Positions 54,924-64,000 are shown, counted from the stretch's first letter. The stretch: DNA of 64,000 bases from Pandoraea fibrosis (GCF_000807775.2 NZ_CP047385.1:1-64000); one strand, 5' to 3'. Notes: generated by a model from the letters alone, not told the origin. Numbers and translations: made by a program.

Positions 54924-56018
54924 ATGACAAGAAAACACGCAGACCATCGGGGGATGGGGTCACAGGGGACTACACGGCAATGGATGAGCCGCGCAGGTGT
55001 TGCCCTGACGTTGGCGGCAGCGGCCCTGCTTGCCGGCTGCGCTACGCCGACCGATATCACCAGCACACGCGTAAGCGACTACAAAGCGCACATCGACCGC
55101 ATGTTCGTCGTCTATGACGGGGATATGCGTTTCGGCGACGATTTTGCCGCCGGCTTTCGCGACGAACTCAGACAACGACTCGCGTCATGCAACGTCAAGA
55201 GCGATTTCGGTGAAATACGTGCCCTGATGCTCGACACCTCGCCGGTGGAGCGGAAGCTTCGCGCGTTTCAACCGGATGTGACATTGCGTGTAGATCCCAA
55301 CGGTGGTGTTGTCACTGGCAATCTGCCGCTACGTGTCGATTTCCGCGTCAACATGTTCGACATGGATCGCAACGCCACGGTCTGGCGTGGCATTTTCCAG
55401 GTCCACCATGTCGGCACACTCTACGTTTCCAAGACGGAGCGAGGCGCTGTCTTTGCGGTCGACATCGTCAATCAACTGATCATCGACGGGCTCATCCAAA
55501 ACTGTCCGATCACCCGGCTCGATGCGGGCAATCGGCTGCCGAAGCGTCCGACGGTCACTGTCACGCCCGCGGAATCAGGTACCGAGAAGGTGCCCGCAGC
55601 ACCGACCGCTTCGGGCAAGCCAGCGCCATCGCCTTACAAGCTTCCGGGGGGGCCGTCGGTGGCGACAGCGGGTTCTGACGCTCCGGTCGTCCCTGCGACA
55701 ACTGCCATCCCGAGCCAGCCGACACGCGCAGCATCGACACCGGCGCCTGCACGGACAGCCGGGGAGAAGCCGGCACCGCAGCCGCGCGAAACGTCGGTGA
55801 AACCCACATTGCCAGCACTGCCTTCGACATCTCTGGCCGATCTTCCTCCGATCGATGCGCCCGAATCGTCGCCGCCTGCTGCTACGCGGAATTCCAAGGT
55901 GGCGCCGACTGTCACTCGCGTCGAATCGCCCCCTGCCCCGAGCGGTAGCGCCGCGAATTTCCGCACGGATACGCGCGTGAAGCTCGACGATCTGGATGGT
56001 CTGCTGCCCGCCAAATGA
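54924..56018 (+). CDS. Lipoprotein with Pro/Ala-rich C-terminus
   Basis: The protein has about 364 residues. ALTLAAAALLAGCATP forms a lipoprotein signal with lipobox LAGC. A globular part of about 170 residues follows (HIDRMFVVYDGDMRFGDDFA). The tail is a long low-complexity Pro/Ala/Ser stretch likely to span the periplasm, ending TRVKLDDLDGLLPAK. The start is uncertain; ATGs at 54954 and 54984 are also possible, and the last gives the most normal signal peptide. The next gene, 19 bp on, is another lipoprotein. Confidence 0.7.
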   Translation: MTRKHADHRGMGSQGTTRQWMSRAGVALTLAAAALLAGCATPTDITSTRVSDYKAHIDRMFVVYDGDMRFGDDFAAGFRDELRQRLASCNVKSDFGEIRALMLDTSPVERKLRAFQPDVTLRVDPNGGVVTGNLPLRVDFRVNMFDMDRNATVWRGIFQVHHVGTLYVSKTERGAVFAVDIVNQLIIDGLIQNCPITRLDAGNRLPKRPTVTVTPAESGTEKVPAAPTASGKPAPSPYKLPGGPSVATAGSDAPVVPATTAIPSQPTRAASTPAPARTAGEKPAPQPRETSVKPTLPALPSTSLADLPPIDAPESSPPAATRNSKVAPTVTRVESPPAPSGSAANFRTDTRVKLDDLDGLLPAK

Positions 56019-56037
56019 GCGGCGCTCCGGGGGCAAC

Positions 56038-56715
56038 ATGAAGCGACTAATGGTCTTGATGGCACTCGTGCTGCTCTGCACGGCCTGCGTGCCCCGAGGA
56101 GCGCAGCCCTCGCTCGCATACTCTCCGCTCAATTTTCGGATGCCGAAGCCGGAGGACAACCTCATTCGAAAACCCGGCTTTTTGACATGTGAGTCGGAAG
56201 CATTCGTTGCACTGGGGTACGGCCGACAGGTGATCGTATTCAAGAGCACACAGGCATCGCTGCTGGCGGGACCAGATGTTGGCGCTCTTCAGATCGCGTT
56301 GATCGATGAGCTGTTCAAACGCATGCAGAGCGAGGGATTTTCAGACTATCCGCGATTCGCAGCGGAGAAGTTCTACGCATGCACTGAGCGTGAGAAGGTG
56401 CCTGTGGAAGAAAATCTGACCAACGCGTCGATCTGCCTGTTTCGCCAGGACGTTCTCTTCTACCTCAACGAGAGAAAGAAGCAGGGCCGTTCGCTCAACG
56501 AGGCGACGCTGATGGTGTCGAAGATGTACCGCGAGAATACGGAGGAAGTCCTTCCTCAACGCCTCATCGATATGGCAGCGTCGATGGTCTATAAAGCGAA
56601 GACCGATGAGGACATGTATGCGCTTCGACGATTCCATTTCGAATCGTGTCTGTTCCCGGATCAGTGGAAAGCCTGGTGGAATGCGCAACAGACACCGAGG
56701 AATCGACTGGAGTAG
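56038..56715 (+). CDS. Hypothetical lipoprotein
   Basis: The 225-residue protein begins MKRLMVLMALVLLCTACVPR, a lipoprotein signal with Cys17 as the likely lipidated residue. The mature part contains four further cysteines and no motif that I recognise. GGGGGCAAC precedes the ATG. It forms an operon with the preceding lipoprotein gene. The 209 bp after it, up to the LysR gene, hold no gene. Confidence 0.7.
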   Translation: MKRLMVLMALVLLCTACVPRGAQPSLAYSPLNFRMPKPEDNLIRKPGFLTCESEAFVALGYGRQVIVFKSTQASLLAGPDVGALQIALIDELFKRMQSEGFSDYPRFAAEKFYACTEREKVPVEENLTNASICLFRQDVLFYLNERKKQGRSLNEATLMVSKMYRENTEEVLPQRLIDMAASMVYKAKTDEDMYALRRFHFESCLFPDQWKAWWNAQQTPRNRLE

Positions 56716-56924
56716 TCGCCTGAGGTGAAAACAAAAGGCCCCGGAGAGTTGGCGTCCTGCCCAACCATTGGACGTCAATTCAAAGTGAAGAGACTTCTGA
56801 GTTCTCTATTTTCGACCCAACGACAGAGCCCTATTCATCACTCCGATGGGTGGGGGCTGAATACGTGAGCAGTCGGTGCCGCGAACGTGTGTCGAGGTCG
56901 GTATCGAACCACCCGCAGGCGGGA

Positions 56925-57863
56925 TCATTGCGTTGACGCTGCGCAAGTCCTCAGTGCCGCGATGAATGCCGACGCGAGTGGCGAGAGCGGGTAGTCCTTG
57001 CGCCATGCCACGCCCATCGGTGCTGGTAATGGCGGTGAGCGCAGCGACAGGATCGAAACCTCGCCCTTGTCGCGCAGCTCGTAAGCGAGCCGACTCGGCA
57101 GCACCGTCATTGCATCGCATGACTGCAACATGCCCAACGCGAGCGGGATGGAAAACGCCTCTACGATGACCTTCGGACCTTGCGCGCCGTCCGATAGGAA
57201 CTGAGACTGGATCGCGTGGCTAATCGGCGACTCCTTCGGCGGCAGCAACCAGGGATAGTCGGCCACGTCGCGCCATCTCAAATCCGTTGCCTTCGCCAGC
57301 GGATGACCACTACGACAAATCACAAGCAGGTCTTCTTCGAACAGTGGCTCAAGATTGACCGCCGAACGAAAATACTCCGGCACGAGTCGTCCCACGATCA
57401 GATCGAAAGTCCCGTCGTGAAGGCCCGCCGCCAATCCGAACGAACCGCTTTCGCGCACGGTAATGACACAACGAGGATCCGACTTCGCGAGCAGCGCGAT
57501 GGCCTGCGGCAGCAACTGCGGCATCGCGATGAAGAGCGCGCCGACGGCGAGGCTCTCACGGTGCTCGTTCATCAAATCGCGAAGCTCGTCCTCTGCCGAA
57601 CGAAGATTCCCGAGAATCAAGCGAGCATGACGCGCGAGCGTGCGCCCGAACGTCGTCGGCACCATGCCGGATGCCGTGCGCTCGTAGAGCTTCACGCCGA
57701 GCAAATCTTCCAGCCCCGCAAGCGTCTTCGAAAGCGCCGCGCGCGTGAGATTCAGACGATCGGCTGCCTTCGCCAGACTATGCGTTTCGTCGAGCACGGC
57801 CACAGCCTGAAGGTATTTGAGTTTGATGCGCGAAGGCGGTGCCTGACCGGTAATGGCTTTCAT
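56925..57863 (-). CDS. LysR-family transcriptional regulator
   Basis: The protein of about 312 residues has the LysR HTH (IKLKYLQAVAVLDETHSLAK, then RLNLTRAALSKTLAGLEDLL) and a GbpR/PcaQ-like effector domain. GGAG lies 8 nt before the ATG at 57863. It is divergent from the porin and amidohydrolase genes with a 432-bp AT-rich spacer, so it probably controls them. Confidence 0.92.
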   Translation of the reverse strand: MKAITGQAPPSRIKLKYLQAVAVLDETHSLAKAADRLNLTRAALSKTLAGLEDLLGVKLYERTASGMVPTTFGRTLARHARLILGNLRSAEDELRDLMNEHRESLAVGALFIAMPQLLPQAIALLAKSDPRCVITVRESGSFGLAAGLHDGTFDLIVGRLVPEYFRSAVNLEPLFEEDLLVICRSGHPLAKATDLRWRDVADYPWLLPPKESPISHAIQSQFLSDGAQGPKVIVEAFSIPLALGMLQSCDAMTVLPSRLAYELRDKGEVSILSLRSPPLPAPMGVAWRKDYPLSPLASAFIAALRTCAASTQ

Positions 57864-58295
57864 CTTCAATCTCCGACGACACGTTGACGGCAAGCAAGGC
57901 GACGCTCCCTTCCCGCTCATCTTCGCGACGCACAAGCCTGTCCGTCATCCTCTCACCTGTTCAACGACTTCGCGCGCACGGCGTCAACCCATAGTTGATG
58001 ACCCGCTCCAAAAAGTCACCGGACGGGCCTTGCGCTGGACCTAAACTCGTTTTCCAGAGCCTTCACACACTGAGGGACGGATTCAAAAGGCAGGGGCCGC
58101 GTTCGCACAACGCATGCAGGCCTCAACGGGCTAATTATGTTTAAGTATAAATTATTCATACATAAAAGATAGCGCATTCCCGCTTCCTGAACATGATTCG
58201 GGGTTGCGACGGATGCATGGCGGGCAATGCCTATCGGGCGACGTCTCGTGGAAGCTGTCCTTGTTATGCACCTAGAACCATTCAGGGGAGACAAC
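57864..58295. promoter_or_regulatory. Divergent LysR/porin control region
   Basis: The 432-bp spacer holds no gene. Its last part is strikingly AT-rich. TTATGT (58135-58140) and ACATAA (58160-58165) form an inverted repeat around AAGTATAAATTATTCAT, a suitable LysR-binding and promoter core. The porin start has GGGGAG 6 nt upstream. Confidence 0.5.
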
Positions 58296-59396
58296 GTGAA
58301 TCATCACGGCATTTGGGCAGGCTCGCTGCTCGCTGCGGGCGTCATGAGCGGCGGGTTTGCGATGACGGCGTCGGCGCAGAGCAATCTCGAAATCAGCGGC
58401 CTGCTCGGCACAGGCGTGGGCTATACGAGCAACGTAGGCGGCGGCGCCGCTATCACCGCAAATCCTGGTGTGCTGCGCCCGAGCGCAGTGATCTTCAGGG
58501 GAGCGGAGGATCTGGGCGACGGCAATCGCGCCGTGTTTAATCTCGGCACGCTGTTCAGCATTCTTAACGGCGGCGTGTTTGGCGGGCCGGGCACCCTCTT
58601 CTCGCGTGAGTCGTATGTCGGGCTGGCGAATCGCTATGGCACGTTGACGCTCGGCAATCAGCGCGACTTCATGTTCGACAGCCTCACACTGAATCGCTAT
58701 CCGGGCAGCTTTTTTGAAGGCGCTTATGCGGCGCACCAGGGGCCGTTCTCAAAATTCGGCGTCTCATATTCCCCGCAAGGTTCGTTCGATTTCGATCGCG
58801 TGAACGGTGAAGCGATCACCAACACCATCAAGGTCAAGAGTGCCGATTTTTACGGCTTGACGTTCGGCGCCATGTACGGCTTCGGCGGAGTGGCGGGCAG
58901 CTTCGGGCGGTCGAGCGCCACGAGCTTCGGCATCAACTATGAGCGTGGCAACGCGGGCTTCGGTGTTGCGTACACCATGGTCAAGGCACCGCAGACGAAC
59001 AACGGCAACGACGGTATCCGCAACCTGGGCTTCGGGCTTCGCTACGGCTTCGACAGGCTCACGCTCTCCGGCCTCGCCACGGTCTCCCACAACACGGCAA
59101 CCGGTGCGCAGATCAACGTGTTCGATGTCAGCGCGGGCTATGACTTCGTGTCGGCGTGGTACGCGTCGCTGACCTACAGCTACATGCATGGCAACGCGCA
59201 ACTCGACAACCGCCGCGCAAATCAACTGACCTCGCTCGTGGGCTATCGCTTCTCGAAGCGCACGACCGTGTACGTCGACGCCGCTTATCAGCTCGCCTAC
59301 GGCGCAGGTGCCCAGGCGCAGGTGAATGCATCGGCGGGCCCATCGAGCAGTGACCGTCAGTTCATCGGCACGCTCAGCATTCAGCACACTTTCTAA
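58296..59396 (+). CDS. Gram-negative outer-membrane porin
   Basis: The 366-residue protein has a signal peptide ending around ASAQS. It then shows the beta-barrel pattern of betaproteobacterial porins: an N-terminal VNTSL-like strand NLEISGLLGTGVGYTS, the loop-3 region GTLFSRESYVGLANRYGTLTLGNQ, and a C-terminal aromatic residue (SIQHTF). I chose the GTG at 58296. The amidohydrolase gene follows after 28 bp, so uptake of a substrate and its periplasmic processing may be coupled. Confidence 0.92.
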   Translation: MNHHGIWAGSLLAAGVMSGGFAMTASAQSNLEISGLLGTGVGYTSNVGGGAAITANPGVLRPSAVIFRGAEDLGDGNRAVFNLGTLFSILNGGVFGGPGTLFSRESYVGLANRYGTLTLGNQRDFMFDSLTLNRYPGSFFEGAYAAHQGPFSKFGVSYSPQGSFDFDRVNGEAITNTIKVKSADFYGLTFGAMYGFGGVAGSFGRSSATSFGINYERGNAGFGVAYTMVKAPQTNNGNDGIRNLGFGLRYGFDRLTLSGLATVSHNTATGAQINVFDVSAGYDFVSAWYASLTYSYMHGNAQLDNRRANQLTSLVGYRFSKRTTVYVDAAYQLAYGAGAQAQVNASAGPSSSDRQFIGTLSIQHTF

Positions 59397-59424
59397 CGCT
59401 TCGTCGCGCACAAGGAGTCAAGAC

Positions 59425-60855
59425 ATGAGGGACGAAATACACCAGGGCCGGCGCAGCCTGCTCAAGCTTTGCGGTGCGATGGCGGGCGGCACGTTGATGT
59501 CCGCCTCCGGTATCGCGCACGCCGCAGACGCCCGTAAGGTACCGTCCGGCGAATACATTCTGCGCGGCGGCTATGTGCTCACGATGGATTCGTCGCTCGG
59601 CGAATTCCCAGTGGGCGACGTGCACGTGAAGGACGGCAAGATCGTCGCCGTCGCTGCCCGGATCGTCGCGCCGCACGTGCGCATCGTCGATGCGAGTCAC
59701 AGGATCGTCATGCCCGGCTTTGTCGACACGCACCAGCACTTGTGGACGAGTCTGTTGCGCGGTTCGTTGCGCGGCGACGATCCAATGTTTGGTTACTTTC
59801 CAAGCAAGGCGCGCGCCGGTGCCGTCATGACGCCGGAGGACTTCTTTCATTCGGTGCGATTCGGCGTGGCGCAAAACCTTGCCTCGGGCATCACGACCGT
59901 GCACGACTTCTGTCACAACGTGCCCTCGCCAGCGCATGCCGACGCGGATATGCAGGCGTTGGAAGATCTCGGCGTGCGCGCCCGGTTTTCCTACGGCCGC
60001 TTTGGAGAGCCGTCGACGCGGCCGATGGACTGGCAAGACGTCGAGCGCGTTCGGCAGACGCTCGTGCCGAAGCGCTCACGTTTGACGCTCGGTGTGGTCG
60101 TAGCACCGACCACAGAGAAAGACGGCTCGATGCGTCAGAACGTGTTCGACGATCTCAGCGTATCGATGGCGCACGCGCAGGCCATGCAACTGCCGTACAC
60201 GTTGCATTACGGCAATCTGACGCACGGCATCATTGAGGTCATGGATAAGCACGGATGGCTCAATTCCAACCTGTTGCTCGTGCATCCGCAGGGTTTCAAG
60301 GAAACCGAGCGCGAAATGCTCGCTGCGTCGAACGTGAACATCAGCATCGCACCGATCATCGAACTTCAATACTCCACGGTGCGAAGCGGTTATACCCAGT
60401 TCGCGGAAATGGAGGCGCTGCATGCGCAGATGGGGATCTCGATAGACTCGTCGGCGGCGTCTGCAAACGCGAACTTCTTCAACGAAATGCGCGCGTTGCT
60501 GTGGGCGCACAAATCGCGCGGCGCACACGTTCCGCTCACGCCGCGCAGGCTGGTGGAGCTCGCCACCATCGACGGCGCAAGAACGCTCAATCTCGCCGAG
60601 CGCACCGGCTCGCTCACCCCCGGAAAGCAGGCTGACATTCTCCTTGTTCGCATGGACGCTCTCGATATCGCGCCGGTCTTCGATCCGTTCAACGCGCTGG
60701 TATATTCGGCACAGCCAGATCACGTGGATACGGTGATCGTGGACGGCCGGGTGCTGCGACAGGGCGGCAAGTTTGTGTCGATCAACGCGGATGAGATCAT
60801 TCGTGACGCGACGCGATCGGCCGTGCGGTTGAGGAAGGAGGCCGGTCTGGCGTGA
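59425..60855 (+). CDS. Tat-exported amidohydrolase (ATZ/TRZ type)
   Basis: The 476-residue hydrolase starts with a twin-arginine signal (GRRSLLKLCGAMAGGTLMSA) and an Ala-x-Ala site near residue 35. The metal-binding HQH in GFVDTHQHLW lies near residue 100. The later motif ISIDSSAAS holds the usual Asp. A beta-sandwich cap forms from both termini, as in atrazine chlorohydrolase and guanine/cytosine deaminases. AAGGAG precedes the ATG. Export of such an enzyme is uncommon and fits the adjoining porin gene. The substrate is unknown, probably an N-heterocycle or amide. Confidence 0.87.
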   Translation: MRDEIHQGRRSLLKLCGAMAGGTLMSASGIAHAADARKVPSGEYILRGGYVLTMDSSLGEFPVGDVHVKDGKIVAVAARIVAPHVRIVDASHRIVMPGFVDTHQHLWTSLLRGSLRGDDPMFGYFPSKARAGAVMTPEDFFHSVRFGVAQNLASGITTVHDFCHNVPSPAHADADMQALEDLGVRARFSYGRFGEPSTRPMDWQDVERVRQTLVPKRSRLTLGVVVAPTTEKDGSMRQNVFDDLSVSMAHAQAMQLPYTLHYGNLTHGIIEVMDKHGWLNSNLLLVHPQGFKETEREMLAASNVNISIAPIIELQYSTVRSGYTQFAEMEALHAQMGISIDSSAASANANFFNEMRALLWAHKSRGAHVPLTPRRLVELATIDGARTLNLAERTGSLTPGKQADILLVRMDALDIAPVFDPFNALVYSAQPDHVDTVIVDGRVLRQGGKFVSINADEIIRDATRSAVRLRKEAGLA

Positions 60856-61059
60856 GTAAAAAGCCGCAGACTACGTATGTTGTGGTCTGGGCTGCCTTGG
60901 TACGGGGGAACCGTAGCGTGCGGTTGGCATGCGCCGATGCTGTCGCAGCCGCGCGCAACGACTCTGGCGCTGCTATGGGCGAGTCGCAAGAACGGTGGTG
61001 TTACCATATGCGCCTATTGCCGATCAGAGCGGTAACTCGTTGATTTATCGGAGCCTATA

Positions 61060-61184
61060 GTTGTGTAGACTCTGGCGCTCTACGGTTTGACGTCAGGCAA
61101 CAGCCCTGACATCAAATCGAGATCGCACTGACAAGCGGGACGGAAATCGCAAAAGGCCTTAAGCATTAAGGCCTTTTCTTTTTG
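61060..61184 (+). ncRNA. Structured leader with terminator upstream of the permease
   Basis: TTTGACGTCAGG and CCTGACATCAAA (61086-61097 with 61105-61116) pair with one mismatch around a 7-nt loop. After a 34-nt gap a perfect 12-bp terminator stem follows, AAAAGGCCTTAA / TTAAGGCCTTTT (61151-61177), with CTTTTTG. The terminator lies only about 40 bp before the permease start. The arrangement suits an attenuator, riboswitch or a small RNA. I cannot assign a known class. The rest of the 370-bp spacer (60856-61059) shows no gene. Confidence 0.45.
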
Positions 61185-61225
61185 CTTTTCCAGTCCCGCC
61201 TATTTTTCACTTAAGGAACACGAAG

Positions 61226-62770
61226 TTGGCACGACCGGAACACGAACAGCACCGAGACGGTAGCGAAACGGGGGCATCGGCTCCGAGTGAGTTGCGTCGC
61301 ACCCTGTCGGCGCGTCACCTGACAATGATCGCGGTAGGTGGGTCCATCGGGACGGGGTTGTTCGTGGCCTCCGGCGCCACCATTGCGCAGGCGGGGCCCG
61401 GCGGCGCGCTGCTCGGCTATGTGCTGATCGGCGTCATGGTCTACTTCCTGATGACCAGTCTGGGCGAACTGGCGGCAGCCATGCCGGTGTCCGGTTCCTT
61501 CTCGACCTACGGCGCGCGTTACGTCGACGAGGGTTTCGGCTTCGCACTGGGCTGGAACTATTGGTACAACTGGGCCGTGACCGTGGCGGTCGATCTGGTC
61601 GCGGCGCAACTGGTCATGGCGTACTGGTTCCCGAGCGTGCCCGGCGTCTATTGGAGCGCCCTCTTCCTGGCCATTACCTTCGGCCTTAACGCGTTGTCCG
61701 CACGCGGTTTCGGTGAGGCCGAATTCTGGTTCGCCTTGATCAAGGTGTTCGCCGTGCTCGCCTTTGTGGCGATGGGCGTGATGATGCTGTTGGGCATCAT
61801 TCGTGGGGGCGAGAGCGGCGGTGTCGCCAACTGGACGGTCGGCGATGCGCCATTCGCCGGGGGCTTCGCAGCGCTGATCGGCGTGGCGATGGTCGTGGGT
61901 TTTTCGTTTCAGGGCACCGAACTCATCGGCATTGCCGCAGGCGAATCGAAGGACCCCGCACGCAATCTGCCGCGCGCGGTTCGTCAGGTGTTCTGGCGAA
62001 TTCTGCTCTTCTACGTAGCGGCCATTCTGGTGATCGGTCTGCTGATTCCGTACACCGATCCGCATCTGCTGCGCAACGACGTGACCGACATCAGCGTCAG
62101 TCCGTTCGCCCTCATCTTCGAGCGCGCCGGCTTGCTCGGAGCCGCTTCCGTCATGAACGCGGTGGTGCTGACCTCCGTGCTTTCGGCCGGCAACTCCGGC
62201 ATGTACGCGGCCACACGCATGCTCTACAGTCTCGCGCGCGATGGCAAGGCACCCCGTGTCTTCGGCCGCATCTCGCGCAACGGTGTGCCGTTGTGGGCGC
62301 TGCTGGCAACGGCCGCCGTCGCGGCGTTGTGCTTCTTCACCTTCGTGTTCAGTCCCAACGCCGTCTACATCTGGCTGCTGAACACGTCCGGCATGACGGG
62401 CTTCATCGCATGGCTGGGCATCGCGATCAGTCACTACCGGTTCCGTCGCGGATATCTCAGGCACGGCCATCATCTGGCAGATCTGCCTTACGTCTCCCCC
62501 TACTTCCCGTTCGGCCCGATCTTCGCGTTCGTGCTCTGCCTGATCATCACCCTAGGCCAGAACTATCAGGCGTTCCTGCAGGACAGGATCGATTGGGGCG
62601 GCGTGGTCGCGACCTACATCGGCATCCCGCTGTTCCTGCTCATCTGGGCGGGCTACAAGCTCGTGCGCGGCTCGCGCTTCGTGCGCTATCGCGACATGCA
62701 ATTCCCGATAGCACCGAAGCGCACCACGGAAGACCTATCGGCTTCCGGGGTGGCGACCGAGACGGCTTAG
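61226..62770 (+). CDS. LysP-like amino-acid permease
   Basis: The 514-residue APC-family permease has the substrate-binding GGSIGTGLF motif near residue 38, 12 predicted membrane segments and strong LysP-like stretches (SFSTYGARYVDEGFGFALGW, MNAVVLTSVLSAGNSGMYAA). It probably imports lysine or another basic amino acid with protons. The start is TTG, with AAGGA 8 nt upstream. A terminator-bearing leader precedes it. It converges on the cupin gene with a 9-bp gap. Confidence 0.88.
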   Translation: MARPEHEQHRDGSETGASAPSELRRTLSARHLTMIAVGGSIGTGLFVASGATIAQAGPGGALLGYVLIGVMVYFLMTSLGELAAAMPVSGSFSTYGARYVDEGFGFALGWNYWYNWAVTVAVDLVAAQLVMAYWFPSVPGVYWSALFLAITFGLNALSARGFGEAEFWFALIKVFAVLAFVAMGVMMLLGIIRGGESGGVANWTVGDAPFAGGFAALIGVAMVVGFSFQGTELIGIAAGESKDPARNLPRAVRQVFWRILLFYVAAILVIGLLIPYTDPHLLRNDVTDISVSPFALIFERAGLLGAASVMNAVVLTSVLSAGNSGMYAATRMLYSLARDGKAPRVFGRISRNGVPLWALLATAAVAALCFFTFVFSPNAVYIWLLNTSGMTGFIAWLGIAISHYRFRRGYLRHGHHLADLPYVSPYFPFGPIFAFVLCLIITLGQNYQAFLQDRIDWGGVVATYIGIPLFLLIWAGYKLVRGSRFVRYRDMQFPIAPKRTTEDLSASGVATETA

Positions 62771-62779
62771 GGCGCGGCG

Positions 62780-63145
62780 TTAATTCGTCAGCGAGACGAA
62801 CCAGACTTTTTTCACGAAGGCGTCGACCTCCCAGTGCCCTTTGTAGCCCTCAGGCATGACAAAGGGATCACCGGTGCGCAGGGCGTGTACCGTGCCGTCG
62901 GGGTCGACCACACGGCAATCGCCTTCCAGGATGTATCCGAACTCGATATAGCCCGTGGTATCCGCACGGAACTTGCCCGCCGTGCTTTCCCAAATGCCGG
63001 ACGACGCGCGCCCGCCATTGCCCTCGAATCCCGTCATGCTGCGAAATACCGTGTCACCTTCCATCGGACGGCGCGGCTTGCCGATCTCGGGATTCTGCAA
63101 GGGCCCCGCGCTAAAGCGCACCAGACGCGAATGACTTTCGGCCAC
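62780..63145 (-). CDS. Cupin-domain protein (DUF861/EutQ type)
   Basis: The 121-residue single-domain cupin contains GYIEFGYILEGDCRVVDPDG and GDPFVMPEGYKGHWEV. These are the two conserved barrel motifs of the DUF861 group, often found beside amine- or amino-acid-oxidising enzymes. It follows the FAD-dependent oxidoreductase gene on the same strand and probably belongs to its operon. The ligand is unknown. Confidence 0.85.
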   Translation of the reverse strand: MAESHSRLVRFSAGPLQNPEIGKPRRPMEGDTVFRSMTGFEGNGGRASSGIWESTAGKFRADTTGYIEFGYILEGDCRVVDPDGTVHALRTGDPFVMPEGYKGHWEVDAFVKKVWFVSLTN

Positions 63146-63249
63146 AACTCACCTCTCTCTTGATTAAGACGGATTACTAAATGAATGAATAATTCGAGCG
63201 GGACGCGGCACCTTTGAGTTAGCCGTTCCCCGCTCTAAGTACGCCGGAT

Positions 63250-64000
63250 TCAATGTCGGGTGTACTTCGAGAGCCGGAAAGCATGCGGATCGACCTTCGG
63301 GGTGTTGCCCTGCACGAGATCCGCCATCAGCGCCCCCGCTGCCGGACCGATGCCGAAGCCATGACCCGAGAAGCCGGACGCAAGGAAGAATCCCGGCACC
63401 TCGTCCACACCCGAAATCACAGGAATCGCGTCGGGTGTCACGTCGATAAAGCCGGCCCAGGCATGCGCGATCTGTGCCGGCTCAAAGGCCGGGAACGCTT
63501 GCTTGAGCTTATCGAGCGCCACGCCAATCGATTTCATCCCCGGCGCCGGATCGAGCGTGCGATGCGCTTCGAACGGCGTTGGGCTATCAGCGCCAAAGCG
63601 CGTGGGCATCCTCAACTCATCGAGGAAGCGCTTGCCGACGCGCAGCTTCAGATACTTCTTTTCCGATAGCCACGCCGGGAAGAACTGGCGGCACAGGCGA
63701 ATACTGTCAGGGGTGAGATCGGCGACCGATGCCCCCAATTGCGACACCGAATAGCCGCCGTCTGCCCGCTTGCGGCATGTGAAGTCTTTGCCGTTGACGG
63801 CGAGATCCAGTCCGGCGTCCATCGGTGTGGTTCGCAAGACCGATGCATGCACCTTCAACTGCGGGAAGTTCACCCCCGTATTGCCGCAGAACAGACGCGA
63901 CCACGCGCCGCCGGCTAACACGACCGCATCGGCGGCCACACGTCCCCGTTCGGTCACGATGCCGCTCGCCCGTCCCCCCTGCCGATCGAGACAACGCACG
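63250..64000 (-). CDS. FAD-dependent amine/amino-acid oxidoreductase (partial)
   Basis: The C-terminal 249 residues of a DAO-family flavoprotein are present; the gene continues beyond the window edge. ADAVVLAGGAWSRLFC is the usual middle motif, and the C-terminal FAD signature GFFLASGFSGHGFGIGPAAG is intact. The family oxidises D-amino acids, glycine, sarcosine or polyamine derivatives. With a LysP-like permease and a DUF861 cupin it suggests an amino-acid or amine catabolic locus. Confidence 0.88.
   Translation of the reverse strand, partial: VRCLDRQGGRASGIVTERGRVAADAVVLAGGAWSRLFCGNTGVNFPQLKVHASVLRTTPMDAGLDLAVNGKDFTCRKRADGGYSVSQLGASVADLTPDSIRLCRQFFPAWLSEKKYLKLRVGKRFLDELRMPTRFGADSPTPFEAHRTLDPAPGMKSIGVALDKLKQAFPAFEPAQIAHAWAGFIDVTPDAIPVISGVDEVPGFFLASGFSGHGFGIGPAAGALMADLVQGNTPKVDPHAFRLSKYTRH

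Noticed and set aside
61060-61184. Lysine riboswitch
   Set aside because: The leader is too short and lacks the five-helix junction of that class.

Overview
The window starts exactly at the dnaA start codon and carries the dnaA-dnaN-gyrB replication block of a high-GC betaproteobacterium. The DnaA and GyrB sequences, and the many LysR regulators, MFS carriers, a 16-strand-type porin and catabolic clusters, fit Burkholderiaceae. Pandoraea is my best guess, from recall of the protein sequences only. Layout: 1-5535 is the conserved core (dnaA, dnaN, gyrB). 5546-33107 is one complete Tn7-like transposon of 27,562 bp. 33113-64000 is host chromosome carrying accessory catabolic and transport genes. 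The transposon ends can be read to the base. Both termini begin TGCAGGGA, the element is flanked by a 5-bp duplication GTTGT (5541-5545 and 33108-33112), and a 17-bp repeat recurs in inverted orientation inside both ends. The left end lies 10 bp after the gyrB stop codon, and the hairpin that looks like the native gyrB terminator now lies on the far side at 33121-33147. This indicates site-specific insertion at the 3' end of gyrB. The transposition operon (tnsA, tnsB, tnsC and two different tniQ genes) sits in the middle of the element, and no CRISPR components are present. Left cargo (all minus strand): a phospholipase-D-fold protein coupled to an unrecognised 548-residue protein, an OLD-family ATPase/TOPRIM nuclease, and a retron-type unit (reverse transcriptase, overlapping XRE-type HTH protein, 85-residue helical protein, and a candidate msr-msd RNA with its own sigma70-like promoter). 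Right cargo: an HEPN-type protein and a DEDDh exonuclease joined to the end of the tns operon, a membrane metallophosphoesterase, a 2142-residue STAND NTPase with a nuclease-like N-terminus that resembles Avs antiviral sensors, and a small unknown protein. The cargo as a whole reads as a mobile anti-phage defence island next to the replication origin region. Downstream of the island are a tRNA-3'-end-like relic, a LysR/quinone-oxidoreductase pair, a membrane protein with six CxxCxGxG motifs and a peptidoglycan-binding tail, and two MFS carriers. Then comes a flavin-dependent catabolic cluster: LLM monooxygenase, AtuA/DUF1446, DUF4387, RibB and flavin reductase, divergent from an amidohydrolase and an MmgE/PrpD protein. 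After it lie an aldehyde dehydrogenase with a 3-hydroxyisobutyrate-dehydrogenase-like enzyme, a trypsin-like protease and two lipoproteins. The last part is a porin plus Tat-exported amidohydrolase under a divergent LysR, and a LysP-like permease with a structured, terminator-bearing leader, followed by a cupin and a truncated FAD-dependent oxidoreductase.
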